From contig NZ_JAHRBL010000002.1 in assembly GCF_019693445.1 (NCBI RefSeq), forward strand, positions 1 through 64,000: a stretch of 64,000 bases of DNA. The letters run 5' to 3'. The stretch is from Deinococcus aquaedulcis. Lineage in GTDB: Bacteria > Deinococcota > Deinococci > Deinococcales > Deinococcaceae. The notes beneath the pieces were generated by a model. The model ran no database searches and was not told where the DNA came from. It saw only the letters and a program-made list of their open reading frames with translations. Below are positions 43,069 to 53,323 of this stretch, one piece after another (within the stretch, counting starts at the first letter, position 1; each line of letters starts with the position of its first letter). A program made the translations under genes and the position numbers.

Positions 43069-43084
43069 ACTATGCCGCTACAGT
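43069..43084. promoter_or_regulatory. Back-to-back leaderless -10 boxes
   Basis: CATAGT on the minus strand (43074-43069) serves the lipoprotein at 43059, and TACAGT on the plus strand (43079-43084) lies 7 nt before the mini-ORF ATG at 43092. Only 4 bp separate them. Confidence 0.5.
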
Positions 43085-43091
43085 GCGGGGC

Positions 43092-43139
43092 ATGAGGGTG
43101 CCCAGGTTGCTCTTCAGGCCCCGTGCGGGCGGCCCATGA
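43092..43139 (+). CDS. Fifteen-residue upstream ORF coupled to a small membrane protein
   Basis: A leaderless ATG opens MRVPRLLFRPRAGGP and its TGA overlaps the next ATG as ATGA (43136-43139). The overlap suggests that translation of the basic peptide delivers ribosomes to the downstream gene. It is not known whether the peptide itself has a role. Confidence 0.5.
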   Translation: MRVPRLLFRPRAGGP

Positions 43140-43309
43140 TCGTGGGCCTGCTGATTCTGGTGCTGCTCAGCGTGAATCTGGGCGGGTTGGCCAGTCTGGT
43201 GTTGCAGGTGGGGCGCGGCGAGTGGCTGGCCGCTGCTGGAACGGCCGTGATGCTGACCGTGCTGAACGTGCTGGGCTTTGCTCTGCTGCGGGACCTGCGC
43301 CAGCGCTGA
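43136..43309 (+). CDS. Small two-helix membrane protein
   Basis: The 57-residue product has two hydrophobic helices (about 2-23 and 32-50) and a basic end (RDLRQR). There is no ribosome binding site; it overlaps the upstream 15-codon frame by ATGA, which argues for translational coupling from a leaderless mRNA. I do not recognise the family. Confidence 0.6.
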   Translation: MIVGLLILVLLSVNLGGLASLVLQVGRGEWLAAAGTAVMLTVLNVLGFALLRDLRQR

Positions 43310-43476
43310 GCGAGAGGTAGAGGCCTTCTCCGGGCTTCCCGGGGAAAAAGGCGGGACTCTTGGCGTCGCCCCTTGGGTTTAACGAAGGGACGGAGGAGTT
43401 CGCCGCAGCTCACCGTCCAGGCCCCTTTGCTTTCAGGTGAGGCGGTCGGTCATGGACCCTGGCCTCACTCCTCTCT

Positions 43477-45132
43477 TCACGAGCCGGGCAAACGCAGGAT
43501 GCCTTCCAGCGCGGCGTAGGCATCCGGGCGGGCCAGGAACACCAGCTCGTCGCTGGGCGTCAGGCGCAGCTGGGGGCGTGGCAGGCGCACGGTGCCGTCG
43601 CGCACCACGCCCACAATTTCCACGCCGGGCGGCAGGCTGACCACCTGCATGCGGGCGCCGTGCCAGCTGGGCGGCACCGTGCGGCGGTACAGCTCGCGTT
43701 CACTGGACGGTGGGGGCAGCAGGTCGGCTTCCTGCAGGGTGGCTTCGGGGGCGTCGTAGGGAACGGGGGCGCTGGGGGCTGCTGTTGGCACGCGGCGGGG
43801 GCGCAGGCGCACGGTGTCGGGCAGCCACGCCGGGCCCCCGGCATGGACCGGGCTGTCTCGCCGGGCGCCCAGCTGCGTGGGCACCAGCCCACTGGTGCCG
43901 CTGAGGGTGTGGGCCAGTCCGCTGGCCACCAGCGCCAGGGGCAGTAGCGTTTCGCCGCCCCAGGTCACGGCCAGCAGGCCCGCTGCCAGCGGCACGTTCA
44001 ACGTGACCGTCAAAAAGGCCACCGCGCCCACCATGCAGGCCACGGCGGTGTCAATGCCCAGCAGGCTGCCCATGCCGGTGCCGATCAGGCCGCCGACCGC
44101 CACCGACGGCAGCACGCCCCCGCCCAACGCAATGCGCGCGCCGATGGCCAGCAGCAGCCAGCGCCACGCGCCCTGCCCAGCGGCCTCCGGGCCCAGGAAG
44201 CCAGCCGCCCCCAGCTGCAACCAGCCGCTGCCGTCGCCCAGCACGGCGGGGGTGCTGAAGGCGGCAATGGCGGCGGTCAGGGCGCCAAACACCGCACCCA
44301 CCACCACCCGCAGCGGGCCGTCAGCGGTCCAGCGTTCCGGCAGCACCTGACAGGCCAGCAGCGACAGCCAGCCCATCGCGGTGGCCACCAGCGCCACCAG
44401 TAAGAAGGCGGGGAGCTGCGGCGCGGCCGGCACCTGCACGTCGGGCATGCTCAGCAGCGGCGTAAAGCCAAAGGCCAGTCCGTAGACCGCCGTGCCCGCC
44501 ACCGCCGCCAGCACGCAGGGCATGACCACCTCGAACTCGAATTCAAAGCGGCGGTAGAGCACCTCGGCCACCAGCACCGCTGCGGCCAGGGGCGCGTGCA
44601 GCACAGCCCCCAGCGCGGCGGCCCCGCCGGCCAGGGTCAGGGTACGCAGTTCCACGCCGTCCAGACGGGTCACGCGCTGCATCAAGCGGGCGCCCAGTTG
44701 CCCGGTCATGGTAAAGGCCGAGTCGCGGCCCACCATCAGCCCCGACCCGTAGCCCAGCAGGGTGCCGCCCAGTGTGCGCAGCTGCGCGATCAGGGGCGGC
44801 CACTGGCCCCGGGCGTGGTAGCCCCCCACCAGTTGCGTGAGGGGATCGCCGTGGCTGGACGGAATCAGCCACGCGCACGCCGCGCCGATCAGGGGCAGGG
44901 CCAGCAGCCCCCAGGGCTGGGCGGTGCCAAAGGCCATCATCAGGCCGCCCTCGCCGGTGGTGCCGGGCGGCGAGAAATCGGTGAGGCGGCTGCCCAGCCC
45001 CAGCAGCAGGTCCAGCGTCAGGCGCAGGACGATGCTCAGGCCCCCCACCAGGGCGCCCAGCAGCACGCTGAGCACCACCAGCCGCCCGGTTTCGAGGCGG
45101 TTGAGCACAGCGCGGGGCAACGGAGAACGCAT
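43477..45132 (-). CDS. ClC-type chloride channel/transporter with C-terminal TrkA-C domain
   Basis: The 551-residue inner-membrane protein has the ClC layout of many hydrophobic helices with GGGVLPSVAVGGLIG as the equivalent of the GxFxP filter box, and a C-terminal RCK_C-like domain (about 480-545). Two filter motifs are unusual. GREGP, which holds the gating Glu, reads GRDSA (135-139, with D137), and the GSGIP box is not recognisable, GGYHARG standing in its place. Ion choice and coupling may therefore differ. Its ATG has TAGCAT 8 nt upstream. Confidence 0.85.
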   Translation of the reverse strand: MRSPLPRAVLNRLETGRLVVLSVLLGALVGGLSIVLRLTLDLLLGLGSRLTDFSPPGTTGEGGLMMAFGTAQPWGLLALPLIGAACAWLIPSSHGDPLTQLVGGYHARGQWPPLIAQLRTLGGTLLGYGSGLMVGRDSAFTMTGQLGARLMQRVTRLDGVELRTLTLAGGAAALGAVLHAPLAAAVLVAEVLYRRFEFEFEVVMPCVLAAVAGTAVYGLAFGFTPLLSMPDVQVPAAPQLPAFLLVALVATAMGWLSLLACQVLPERWTADGPLRVVVGAVFGALTAAIAAFSTPAVLGDGSGWLQLGAAGFLGPEAAGQGAWRWLLLAIGARIALGGGVLPSVAVGGLIGTGMGSLLGIDTAVACMVGAVAFLTVTLNVPLAAGLLAVTWGGETLLPLALVASGLAHTLSGTSGLVPTQLGARRDSPVHAGGPAWLPDTVRLRPRRVPTAAPSAPVPYDAPEATLQEADLLPPPSSERELYRRTVPPSWHGARMQVVSLPPGVEIVGVVRDGTVRLPRPQLRLTPSDELVFLARPDAYAALEGILRLPGS

Positions 45133-45140
45133 CGGCGCCC

Positions 45141-45146
45141 ATGCTA
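45141..45146 (-). promoter_or_regulatory. Leaderless -10 box of the ClC gene
   Basis: TAGCAT on the minus strand, 8 nt before the ATG at 45132. Confidence 0.5.
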
Positions 45147-45328
45147 AGGCATTTGGCGCGGCGCGCGGTGGCACGGGGCGCAGGGCCGCAACATGAAGCT
45201 CAGCTTAACCGCGCGGGGCCTCACCTCATCTGTACGCGGCGCGTAAGATACTGGCCGGTTGTCCGGCTGCAAGCGCGAGCGCCGTGCCGCGCCTTGCCCC
45301 CCAGCCGGGATTGAAAAGGAGCACCATC

Positions 45329-45952
<624 letters not shown>

Positions 45953-45956
45953 GGCC

Positions 45957-46010
45957 AAGACAGAAATCAGCGCCCCCAGCATCACAGCCGGGGGCGCTGA
46001 TTTCTGTCTT
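45957..46010. terminator. Twenty-one-bp perfect terminator hairpin after sodA
   Basis: Positions 45957-45977 and 45990-46010 are exact complements around a 12-nt loop. The stem starts in an A-rich and ends in a T-rich stretch (TTTCTGTCTT), so it can act in both directions, for sodA and for the chimera gene at 46164. Confidence 0.8.
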
Positions 46011-46163
46011 GTATCAAGGGTGTGGACCAGCTCAGGCGGGCACTACATCGTCTAGAACAGGGGGCTTTCTGCGCCCTCGTCTGCGAAGCTCTTCGAGACC
46101 CATCATCTGCGGCGCCGCTTTGCCAGTGGGGTCAGATGGAACTGTGGTTGCTCAGCGTCTGGC

Positions 46164-47156
46164 TCAGGTCGCCGCAGGTTCCGGGCGGTTGGGCGCTGTG
46201 CGGGGGGTGGCCAGCAGCACGCCCAGGGCCAGCGCCACCGCCGCCGCGCCGGTGCCAAAGGTGGCCGCCGGGCCCAGCCGCGCGTACAGCTGGCCGCTGA
46301 TCAGGGGTCCGGCGGCCTGCGCCAGTTCGCCCACGGCCTGGGCGCCGCCCTGCACGCGGCCCTGTTCGTGGGCCGGGGTTGCCAGCGAGATCAGGGTGGT
46401 CATGCAGGCGGTGTACACGCCCTCGCCCAGCGCCAGCAGCGCCACGCTGAGGTAAACGAGCAGGGCTGCGGGGTGCAGCGGCAGCAGGGCCAGACCCACC
46501 ATGCCGCCAATCCCCAGCCCAAGCCCGGCGCGGGCCAGCCGACCCTCGCCCAGGGCGCGCACCAGGTGGGGCAGCAGCAGGCCCTGCGCCACGATGTCGC
46601 ACAGCCCCGAGACCATCAGGACGGTGCCCACCTGCGCCGGGCCCCAGTGCAGGCTGTCGCGGGCCAGGATGGGCAGCGCCACCTGCATTAGCGAGAAGGG
46701 CAGGGCAAGCTGGGCGGCCAGGGCCAGCAGCTGGGCGTCCAGGGCCTCGCGGGCGGCGGTCCATTCACCCTGGGCGACCAGCGCCACCACCTCGCGGCCC
46801 CAGGGGCTGGCGCTCAGGGTGTCGTCCAGGGCGTCGGGGGCCAGCGCGGCGTGCCAGCCCAGCAGTTGCCGCGCGCCCCAGGGGTACAGTTCGGCCACCA
46901 GCGCCCGCAAGCGGCCCTGCCCCACGGCGCGTTCGGGCTGTACGGTAAACGGCGTCAGCACCACCGGGGGCATGGGGCGCAGGGTGTCGGCGCTGGAGCC
47001 CAGCAGAATCCGGTCCGCCGAGAACATCAGGCGTAGGGTGCGTTCGGGGAGGTTGTAATTCTGTTCCGGCCACGCCAGGTGCAGGTCCTCCAGTTCCCAG
47101 TAGCCCTGCACATGGTCGCGCAGTGGCGGGCTGGGGGCGTGGTGCCGGAAGCGCAT
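46164..47156 (-). CDS. Chimera: AraC-type sensor domain fused to the C-terminal half of an MFS exporter
   Basis: The 330-residue product reads as two unrelated halves. Residues 1-140 match the N-terminal domain of DUF6597-type AraC regulators ([22 protein letters not shown], then [14 protein letters not shown]). Residues about 145-320 are six hydrophobic helices with TetA-like MFS second-half features ([22 protein letters not shown]). The AraC DNA-binding domain and the first six MFS helices are missing, with the frame kept. An in-frame deletion across two neighbouring genes near 46.72 kb explains this; it is most likely a remnant. CACAGT lies 6 nt before the ATG. Confidence 0.7.
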   Translation of the reverse strand: MRFRHHAPSPPLRDHVQGYWELEDLHLAWPEQNYNLPERTLRLMFSADRILLGSSADTLRPMPPVVLTPFTVQPERAVGQGRLRALVAELYPWGARQLLGWHAALAPDALDDTLSASPWGREVVALVAQGEWTAAREALDAQLLALAAQLALPFSLMQVALPILARDSLHWGPAQVGTVLMVSGLCDIVAQGLLLPHLVRALGEGRLARAGLGLGIGGMVGLALLPLHPAALLVYLSVALLALGEGVYTACMTTLISLATPAHEQGRVQGGAQAVGELAQAAGPLISGQLYARLGPAATFGTGAAAVALALGVLLATPRTAPNRPEPAAT

Positions 47157-47416
47157 GCCCCCACTGTGACAGGTGGGATGAGGTCCGCCTGTTTTCAAAT
47201 TCCTTCGGGAAGGGGCGTCCCTGGGGGTTCACCGCCGTTCTCCCGTTAACGTGGTTCGGCCTGCGCTCTGTTCTGTTCAGCCTTCGGCAGGGCATGGCGT
47301 GGCCCGCACCATGCCCCGCTCCCTTCCAGAGCTGTTTCAGTCCTGCTGCGCCGCTGTGCACGCCCGCTTCAATGGAACGCCTGAGGCCAGGAGGCGGTTG
47401 GCGTCCAGCCCAACGG
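47157..47416. other. Intergenic region between the chimera and tctA
   Basis: CACAGT at 47168-47163 on the minus strand is the leaderless -10 of the chimera. CGCCTGAGGCCAGGAGGCG near 47382 is a short hairpin that may end the tct transcript. No gene is supported. Confidence 0.4.
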
Positions 47417-48943
47417 TCAGGCGCGTTTGGTCTCGTCCGTCCCGGCCCCCTGCGCTGCCAGCCGCCGCGCCCTGGCCTTAAAAAGCTGCGGCACCACCAG
47501 CGCCGCGAGCACCGCCACCAGCAGGAAGGCCGAGAGGGGCTGGCGCAGGAACACGGTGAAATCGCCGCTGCTGGCCTGCACCGCTGTGCGGAACTGGCTT
47601 TCGGCGGCGGGCCCCAGAATCACGCCGATGATGGCGGGCGTGACCGGAAAATCGAAGCGGCGCATGCCGTAGCCGATCAGCCCGAACAGGGCCAGCAGGT
47701 ACAGGTCGAACACCGAGTTGTTCAGCGAATACACGCCCACCGTGGAGAACACCAGAATCGCGGCGTACAGGAAGGGGCGGGGAATCAGCAGCAGCCGCGC
47801 CCAGACGGGCGCCAGCGGCAGGTTCAGGGCGAGCAGCATCACGTTGCCGATGTACAGGCTGGCAATCAGGCCCCACACGAGGTCGCTGTTCGTGACAAAC
47901 AGCAGCGGCCCGGGCTGCAGGCCGTAGCCCTGAAACGCCGCGAGCAGCATGGCGGCCGTGGCGCTGGTGGGCAGGCCCAGGGTCAACAGCGGCACCAGCA
48001 CGCCCGCCGCCGAAGCGTTGTTGGCGGCTTCGGGCCCCGCGACGCCCTCAATGGCCCCCTTCCCGAACTCCTCGGGGTGTTTGCTGAGCTTGCGTTCCAG
48101 GGTGTACGACAGAAAGGTGGGGATTTCAGCGCCGCCTGCGGGCACGGCTCCAAATGGGAAGCCCAGGGCCGTGCCACGCAGCCAGGGTTTCCACGACCGG
48201 CGCCAGTCCTCGCGGTTCATGCGGGCGTTGCCGGCCAGCTTGATCACGTTGGCGCCGCCCTTGCGCAGTCGGCTGGCCACGTACAGGGTTTCGCCCACCG
48301 CGAACAGGCCAATCACCACCGTCACGAAATCAATGCCATCAAGGAGTTCCGGGACACCCAGGGTAAAGCGCGCCTGACCGCTTTGCAGGTCGGTGCCCAC
48401 CAGTCCAATCGCCAGTCCGAAGAACAGGCTGATCAGGCCGCGCAGAGGCGAGCTTCCGAACGTGGCGCTGATGGTGACGAACGCCAGCAGAATTAGCGCG
48501 AATTTGGCGCTGGGTGGAATCTGCACCGCCACATTGGCAATTGCTGGGGCCGCGAAGGTCAGCAGGATGGTGCCGATGGTGCCAGCCACAAACGACCCGA
48601 TGGCGGCGGTGGCCAGCGCGGCGGCGGCGCGGCCCTTCCGGGCCATTCTGTTGCCCTCCAGCGCGGTGATGATGGAACTGCTTTCGCCCGGGGTGTTCAG
48701 CAGAATGCTGGTGGTGCTGCCCCCGAACATCCCGCCGTAGTAAATCCCGGCAAACATGATGAACGCGCTGACCGGCGGCAGCTTGGCGGTCACTGGTAGC
48801 AGCAGGGCGACCGTCAGGGCCGGCCCAATGCCGGGCAGCACGCCCACCAAGGTGCCCAGCGTGACGCCCACCAGGGCCCACAGCAGATTCATGGGCGTGA
48901 GGGCCGTTTCAAAGCCGGTCAGCAGCGACGACAGGGCCTCCAT
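47417..48943 (-). CDS. tctA: Tripartite tricarboxylate transporter large permease TctA
   Basis: The roughly 508-residue inner-membrane protein has about 11-12 hydrophobic helices and TctA motifs, notably [16 protein letters not shown] near residue 40 and [22 protein letters not shown]. It imports citrate-like or other carboxylates with TctB and the periplasmic TctC. Its ATG overlaps the tctB stop as TGATG; a GTG one codon earlier (48946) is an alternative start. It is the last gene of tctCBA. Confidence 0.92.
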   Translation of the reverse strand: MEALSSLLTGFETALTPMNLLWALVGVTLGTLVGVLPGIGPALTVALLLPVTAKLPPVSAFIMFAGIYYGGMFGGSTTSILLNTPGESSSIITALEGNRMARKGRAAAALATAAIGSFVAGTIGTILLTFAAPAIANVAVQIPPSAKFALILLAFVTISATFGSSPLRGLISLFFGLAIGLVGTDLQSGQARFTLGVPELLDGIDFVTVVIGLFAVGETLYVASRLRKGGANVIKLAGNARMNREDWRRSWKPWLRGTALGFPFGAVPAGGAEIPTFLSYTLERKLSKHPEEFGKGAIEGVAGPEAANNASAAGVLVPLLTLGLPTSATAAMLLAAFQGYGLQPGPLLFVTNSDLVWGLIASLYIGNVMLLALNLPLAPVWARLLLIPRPFLYAAILVFSTVGVYSLNNSVFDLYLLALFGLIGYGMRRFDFPVTPAIIGVILGPAAESQFRTAVQASSGDFTVFLRQPLSAFLLVAVLAALVVPQLFKARARRLAAQGAGTDETKRA

Positions 48944-49455
48944 CACAGCACCCCATTCAGCAGACCAGGCGGCAGACTCAGGCCCAGGCCACGGGTAAAG
49001 ACCACGTAGGTGAGCAGCGCCACCGTTAGCGCCACGCCGATCAGCAGGGGCAGGCGGCGCTCACCGTAGGCGTAGCCCACGCTGGCGTACATCAGGGCCG
49101 TGCCCAGCACAAAGCCCAGGGGCTGCAGCAGCGCCGCGCCCAGCAGAAACCCCCCCAGAATCAGGGCGGCGGGGCGCAGGTCGGCAGGCTGGGTGGGGTC
49201 GGTGTCTTCTTCGACCGCCGGTTCGGCGCGGTGGCCCTGCAGGGCCGAGACCAGCAGCGCCAGCCCCAGCAGCAGCGTGCCGGCCGACACGATCAGGGGA
49301 AAGGCGCGCGGGCCCACCACAGCATTGATACCAAACGGAATCTGCAGGGTGCCCGCCAGCAGCAGGCCGCCCAGCAGCAGCACGCCCAGCGCCACCAGCA
49401 GATCAGGAACGCTGGGGCGCGGGCGGTGGGTGGGGGCAACGGAAGGGTCAGTCAT
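48943..49455 (-). CDS. tctB: Tripartite tricarboxylate transporter small permease TctB
   Basis: The 170-residue protein has four hydrophobic helices (about 18-38, 50-72, 95-115, 120-160) with a charged loop between the second and third, as in TctB. It pairs with TctA. GAGGT lies 6 nt before the ATG. The gap of 286 bp to tctC contains structured element E2. Confidence 0.85.
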   Translation of the reverse strand: MTDPSVAPTHRPRPSVPDLLVALGVLLLGGLLLAGTLQIPFGINAVVGPRAFPLIVSAGTLLLGLALLVSALQGHRAEPAVEEDTDPTQPADLRPAALILGGFLLGAALLQPLGFVLGTALMYASVGYAYGERRLPLLIGVALTVALLTYVVFTRGLGLSLPPGLLNGVL

Positions 49456-49597
49456 AGGAACCTCGGCGGGCACAGGGTGTCCACGGCGGAGCCGGGCCCG
49501 AGGCGCGCCAATGGGCGCCTCTGCCCGGCTGGGGGTGTGGGCTCAGAACAGGGAGGAGGGCGGAACGGCGGCGATGGGCACACTCAAGGCGTTCGAA

Positions 49598-49710
49598 GTT
49601 GATCTTGAGATCAAACGAGTAAAGCGAGGATCGACAAAAGGACGTTGCACCGGGAGTGGAGACTGCTCGGCGCTCTCCTGAACAGTCGCCACGTGGGGTG
49701 CGACGTCCTT
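49598..49710 (+). ncRNA. Structured element E2 (paired with E1 at 7.7 kb), inside the tct operon
   Basis: TTGATCT/TG/AGATCAA (49599-49614) forms the first hairpin. After a linker with AGCGAGGATCGACAAAA, AAGGACGTTGCACC (49638-49651) pairs with GGTGCGACGTCCTT (49697-49710, one mismatch), and TGGAGACTG (49657-49665) pairs with CAGTCGCCA (49683-49691, one mismatch). The apex GCGCTCTCCTGAA (49670-49682) matches 11 of 13 positions of E1. In sense orientation it points against the tct genes. Confidence 0.6.
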
Positions 49711-49741
49711 GGCTGGGCGCTAGACCGCGCGCCAGCCGCCG

Positions 49742-50692
49742 TTACTTCACCAGCCCAATGTCCTTCAGAATCTCGCGGGTGCGGTTGGCTTCCAGTTTCA
49801 GGAACACGTCGAACTTGCTGCCGCTCATGTACAGGTCCGTCCAGTTGCGCGCTTTCAGGGTGTCTTTCCAGGCCTTGCTGGCGTGCACCTTATCCATGGC
49901 CGCCACCAGCGCCGCCTTTTCGCTGCCGCTCAGGCCAGGGGGGGCCACGATGCCGCGCCAGTTGGCCAGTTCCACGTTGTACCCCTGCGACTTCATGGTG
50001 GGCACCGGAATCCCGGCCTGGGCCCTGGGCGCGCTGAGCCCCAGGGCACGCAGCTTGCCGGCCTTGATCTGGGCTTCGAACTCGCCGTAGCCCGCCACGC
50101 CAGCGGCCACCTGATTGCCCAGCAGCGCCGCCAGCGTTTCGCCGCCGCCGCTGAAGGGGACGTAGTTCATCTTTTTGGGATCCACGCCCGCCGCCTTGGC
50201 GAACAGGCCCACCAGCATGTGGTCGGTGCCGCCCGCGCTGCCGCCCGCAAAGGCGAGGCTGGGGTTGGCCTTCCAGGCGGCGGCCAAGTCGTCCAGCGTC
50301 TTGTGGGGGCTGCTGGCGGGCACCACGATCACCTCGTACTCGCCGGTCAGGCGGGCAATGGGGGTCACGCGGCTGAGGTCCACCTTGGAGCTGTTGGTCT
50401 GAATGGCGCCCACCATCACGAGGCCCATGGTCATCAGGAGGTTGCCGTCGCCCTTGCTGTTGTACAGCTGCGCCAGCCCAATGGTGCCGCCCGCGCCGGG
50501 CACGTTGAACACCTGCACGCCCCGGGCAATGCCCTCGCCCTGCAGCACGCTCTGAATGGCGCGGCTGGTCTGGTCCCAGCCGCCCCCCGGGCTGGCGGGC
50601 GCCATGATGCGCAGGCCGCTGAGGCCCTGGGCCGAAACGGTGGAGGTCAGCAGCAGAGCCGACAGAACAAGGGCAGCAGGTTTGAATGTCAT
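49742..50692 (-). CDS. tctC: Tripartite tricarboxylate transporter substrate-binding protein TctC
   Basis: The 316-residue periplasmic protein has a signal peptide (residues 1-22, ending TVSAQ) and the TctC/Bug fold: [19 protein letters not shown] near the N-terminus, [18 protein letters not shown] and [24 protein letters not shown]. It binds a carboxylate for TctBA. GGAGGCACCT lies before the ATG. It is transcribed away from the two-component genes at 50920. Confidence 0.93.
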   Translation of the reverse strand: MTFKPAALVLSALLLTSTVSAQGLSGLRIMAPASPGGGWDQTSRAIQSVLQGEGIARGVQVFNVPGAGGTIGLAQLYNSKGDGNLLMTMGLVMVGAIQTNSSKVDLSRVTPIARLTGEYEVIVVPASSPHKTLDDLAAAWKANPSLAFAGGSAGGTDHMLVGLFAKAAGVDPKKMNYVPFSGGGETLAALLGNQVAAGVAGYGEFEAQIKAGKLRALGLSAPRAQAGIPVPTMKSQGYNVELANWRGIVAPPGLSGSEKAALVAAMDKVHASKAWKDTLKARNWTDLYMSGSKFDVFLKLEANRTREILKDIGLVK

Positions 50693-50919
50693 AGGTGCCT
50701 CCGAAATAGGCAGAACAGAAGTGGTGGCGGGGGCCCGCAGCCGGGCAGAGGGCGCACTGGGTTGTGGTTGCCCTGTCACGCTACGCCCGCGCCCCCGCCC
50801 GAACAAGATGTTTTTTGCGTGTTGGCCGCACAGTGGCCCGCACGCAATGCACGGCCGTGAACGCAGTGAACAAAACCCTGGCGCAGGCCCGCTTAGCCCG
50901 TAGACTTCTGCCAACGATC

Positions 50920-52521
50920 ATGCGCCGCTCTTTCCGCCGCCCGAACCTGCAGGGCCGCCTGGTGCGCCTGCACCTGCTGGTGCTGTGCGGCATGACGGTG
51001 CTGCTGGTGCTGGTGCAGACCGCGCAGCTGTACCGCGAGGCCCGCGAGCGGCTGGGCGAGCGCGCCGTGACCGCCAGCCGGCTGGTGGCGCAGTTGCCGC
51101 TGGTGGTGCAGGGCGCCCAGGCGGGCACCCAGAACCCGGCGCTGAACGCGCAGGTTAACCGCCTGCGCGTTCAGGCCGAGGCCGATTTCATCGTGGTGGG
51201 CAACCGCGCGGGGATTCGGCTGGCCCACCCGCTGCTAGAGCGCCTGGGCCGCCCGATGGAAGGTGGCGACAACACCGGGCCGCTGTCCGGGCAGGAGGTG
51301 GTGAGCGTGGCGCGTGGCAGCCTGGGCCTCAGTGTGCGCGGCAAGGTGCCGGTGTGGCGCGGCGGCGTGCCGGGCACCGAGGTGGTGGGCGTGGTAAGCA
51401 CCGGCTACCTGATGCCGCAGGTGTGGCATCTGGTGCAGGGCGCCCTGGTGAGCCTGCTGCCCTGGTTCGTGCTGGCGCTGGCGCTGGGCAGCGCGGGGGC
51501 GGTGTGGGCCGCGCGGCGCCTGCGCGCCGAGATTCTGAACCTGGAACCCGAACAGATTGCGGCGCTGGCCCAGCAGCAGCGCGCGGTGCTGGCTGCCCTG
51601 CGTGAAGGCGTGCTGGCCGTGAACGCGGCCGGGCAGGTGACCCTCAGCAGCGCCCGCGCCGTGGCCCTGCTGGGGGGCGGCGCGGCACCCGCGCCCCTGG
51701 CGACCCTGTGGCCGGAACTGGCGGCCCTGACCGCTCCCCACCCCCCGGCGCGGGTGCAGAACCTGGAAGTGCCCCTGCGCGGCCAGCCCGTGCTGGTGAA
51801 CCTGGAACCGCTGGAAGGCGGCGGCTTTGTGGCGGGCTTCCGTGACCGCGCCGAGGCCCTGGCCCTGGCCGAGGAACTCACCCACGCCCGGGGGTTTGTG
51901 GACGTGCTGCGCGCCCAGACGCACGAGTACCAGAACCGCCTGCATGTGCTCTCGGGCCTGCTGCAACTGGGGCGCAGCAAGGAGGCGCTGCGGGTGCTGA
52001 ACGCCGAGATTCACGCCGACGCCCAGTTCCGGCAGCTGCTGCGTGACGTGCAGGTGCCCCGGCTGGTGGCCCTGCTGGCGGGCAAGCGCGAGCGCGCCCA
52101 GGAGTTGGGCATTGAGTTCCGGGTGGCCGAGGGCAGCGCCCTGAGCCCGGTCTGGGAGCGCCACGCCGATACCCTGGTGAGCGCCGTGGGCAACCTGACC
52201 GAAAACGCCTTCGAAGCCCTGGCCGGCGCGCCGGGGCAGGTGACCGTGCTGATTGGAGAGGACCCGGACGGCATGCAGATCGAGGTGGAAGACACCGGCC
52301 CCGGGGTACCGGCGGCCCTGACAGAGGCGCTGTACACCCAGGGCGCCAGCAGCAAGGGCGAGGGCCGGGGCTACGGCCTGCATGGCGTGCTGACGCGGGT
52401 GGCGGCATTGGGCGGCCAGCTGCGCCACACCCGGCGCGGCGCGCGCACGGTGTTTCAACTGAGCCTGCCCGCGCCGCATCTGCCCGCGCCACGCCTGCCG
52501 GTTCACGGGGGGCTGCAGTGA
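50920..52521 (+). CDS. CitA/DcuS-type sensor histidine kinase
   Basis: The 533-residue membrane kinase has a first helix (about 17-38), a periplasmic sensor domain (about 40-175) typical of carboxylate sensors, a second helix (about 180-203), a cytoplasmic PAS-like domain (about 215-320), the phosphorylated H335 in [18 protein letters not shown], and an ATPase domain with [17 protein letters not shown] and GRGYGLHGV. The RxQxHEYxNRLH box is specific for the CitA/DcuS group. It is divergent from tctCBA and overlaps the response-regulator gene by GTGA, so it probably senses the substrate of that transporter. Confidence 0.93.
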   Translation: MRRSFRRPNLQGRLVRLHLLVLCGMTVLLVLVQTAQLYREARERLGERAVTASRLVAQLPLVVQGAQAGTQNPALNAQVNRLRVQAEADFIVVGNRAGIRLAHPLLERLGRPMEGGDNTGPLSGQEVVSVARGSLGLSVRGKVPVWRGGVPGTEVVGVVSTGYLMPQVWHLVQGALVSLLPWFVLALALGSAGAVWAARRLRAEILNLEPEQIAALAQQQRAVLAALREGVLAVNAAGQVTLSSARAVALLGGGAAPAPLATLWPELAALTAPHPPARVQNLEVPLRGQPVLVNLEPLEGGGFVAGFRDRAEALALAEELTHARGFVDVLRAQTHEYQNRLHVLSGLLQLGRSKEALRVLNAEIHADAQFRQLLRDVQVPRLVALLAGKRERAQELGIEFRVAEGSALSPVWERHADTLVSAVGNLTENAFEALAGAPGQVTVLIGEDPDGMQIEVEDTGPGVPAALTEALYTQGASSKGEGRGYGLHGVLTRVAALGGQLRHTRRGARTVFQLSLPAPHLPAPRLPVHGGLQ

Positions 52522-53228
52522 CGCCCCTGGCGGGCGGGCGGGTGCGGGTGCTGCTGGTCGAGGACGACCTGCGGGTGGCCCGCGTGAACCGCGACCTGCT
52601 AGAGCGTGACCCCGAGGTGCATGTGGTGGGCAGCGCGGCCACCTGTGCCCAGGGCGACGCACTGGCCCAGGCCCTGCACCCGGACCTGATCCTGCTGGAC
52701 GTGCACCTGCCCGACGGCAGCGGGCTGGGCCTGCTGCGCCACTGGCGCACCCAGGGCCGCACCACCGACGTGGCCCTGATCACGGCGGCCGACGACGAAG
52801 CCAGCGTGCGCCTGGCGCTGGCCCACGGGGCGTTTGACTACCTGATCAAGCCCTTTACGGGCGCCCGGCTGGCCGAACTGATCGCCCGGCACCGCGCCCG
52901 CCGCCTGCCCGGTTCGGCCGGGGCCGCGCGGCTGGACCAGGGCCGCCTGGACCGCCTGCTGGGCCTGAACCAGACGGCGCCTGGACCGCTGCCGCGCGGC
53001 ATTGACCCCCACACCCTGGACCGGGTGGCCCAGGCCCTGGGCGCCAGCCCCCGGGCCGTGACTGCCGAGGAGGTGGGCGAACTGGTGGGCCTTAGCCGGG
53101 TTACAGCGTGGCGCTACCTGGAACATCTGGTGCGCAGCGGTCAGGCGGCGCTGGATCACCAGTACGGGCAGGCCGGGCGCCCGGTGAAGCTCTACCGCGC
53201 GGCGGTGGGCCAGGAGAACGGCGGCTGA
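52518..53228 (+). CDS. CitB/DcuR-type response regulator
   Basis: The 236-residue protein has a receiver domain (residues about 9-125; acidic pocket E15-D16-D17, phospho-acceptor D61 in [11 protein letters not shown], switch Lys in YLIKPF) and a C-terminal helix-turn-helix (about 185-215, [21 protein letters not shown]) as in CitB/DcuR. It starts at GTG overlapping the kinase stop. It is expected to activate tctCBA when the kinase detects a carboxylate. Confidence 0.92.
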   Translation: MTPLAGGRVRVLLVEDDLRVARVNRDLLERDPEVHVVGSAATCAQGDALAQALHPDLILLDVHLPDGSGLGLLRHWRTQGRTTDVALITAADDEASVRLALAHGAFDYLIKPFTGARLAELIARHRARRLPGSAGAARLDQGRLDRLLGLNQTAPGPLPRGIDPHTLDRVAQALGASPRAVTAEEVGELVGLSRVTAWRYLEHLVRSGQAALDHQYGQAGRPVKLYRAAVGQENGG

Positions 53229-53308
53229 CAGGAGAGGGCCGTGCTGCGGCTGGTCCAGCACCCTGCACGACCCTGACGCCCTACCCAGTTGAGGGCTGGC
53301 CTTTTGCC

Positions 53309-53314
53309 TACACT
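53309..53314 (+). promoter_or_regulatory. -10 box of the alpha/beta-hydrolase lipoprotein
   Basis: TACACT lies 9 nt before the ATG at 53324; no ribosome binding site is seen, so it is of the leaderless type. Confidence 0.5.
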
Positions 53315-53323
53315 GGGCGGGCC

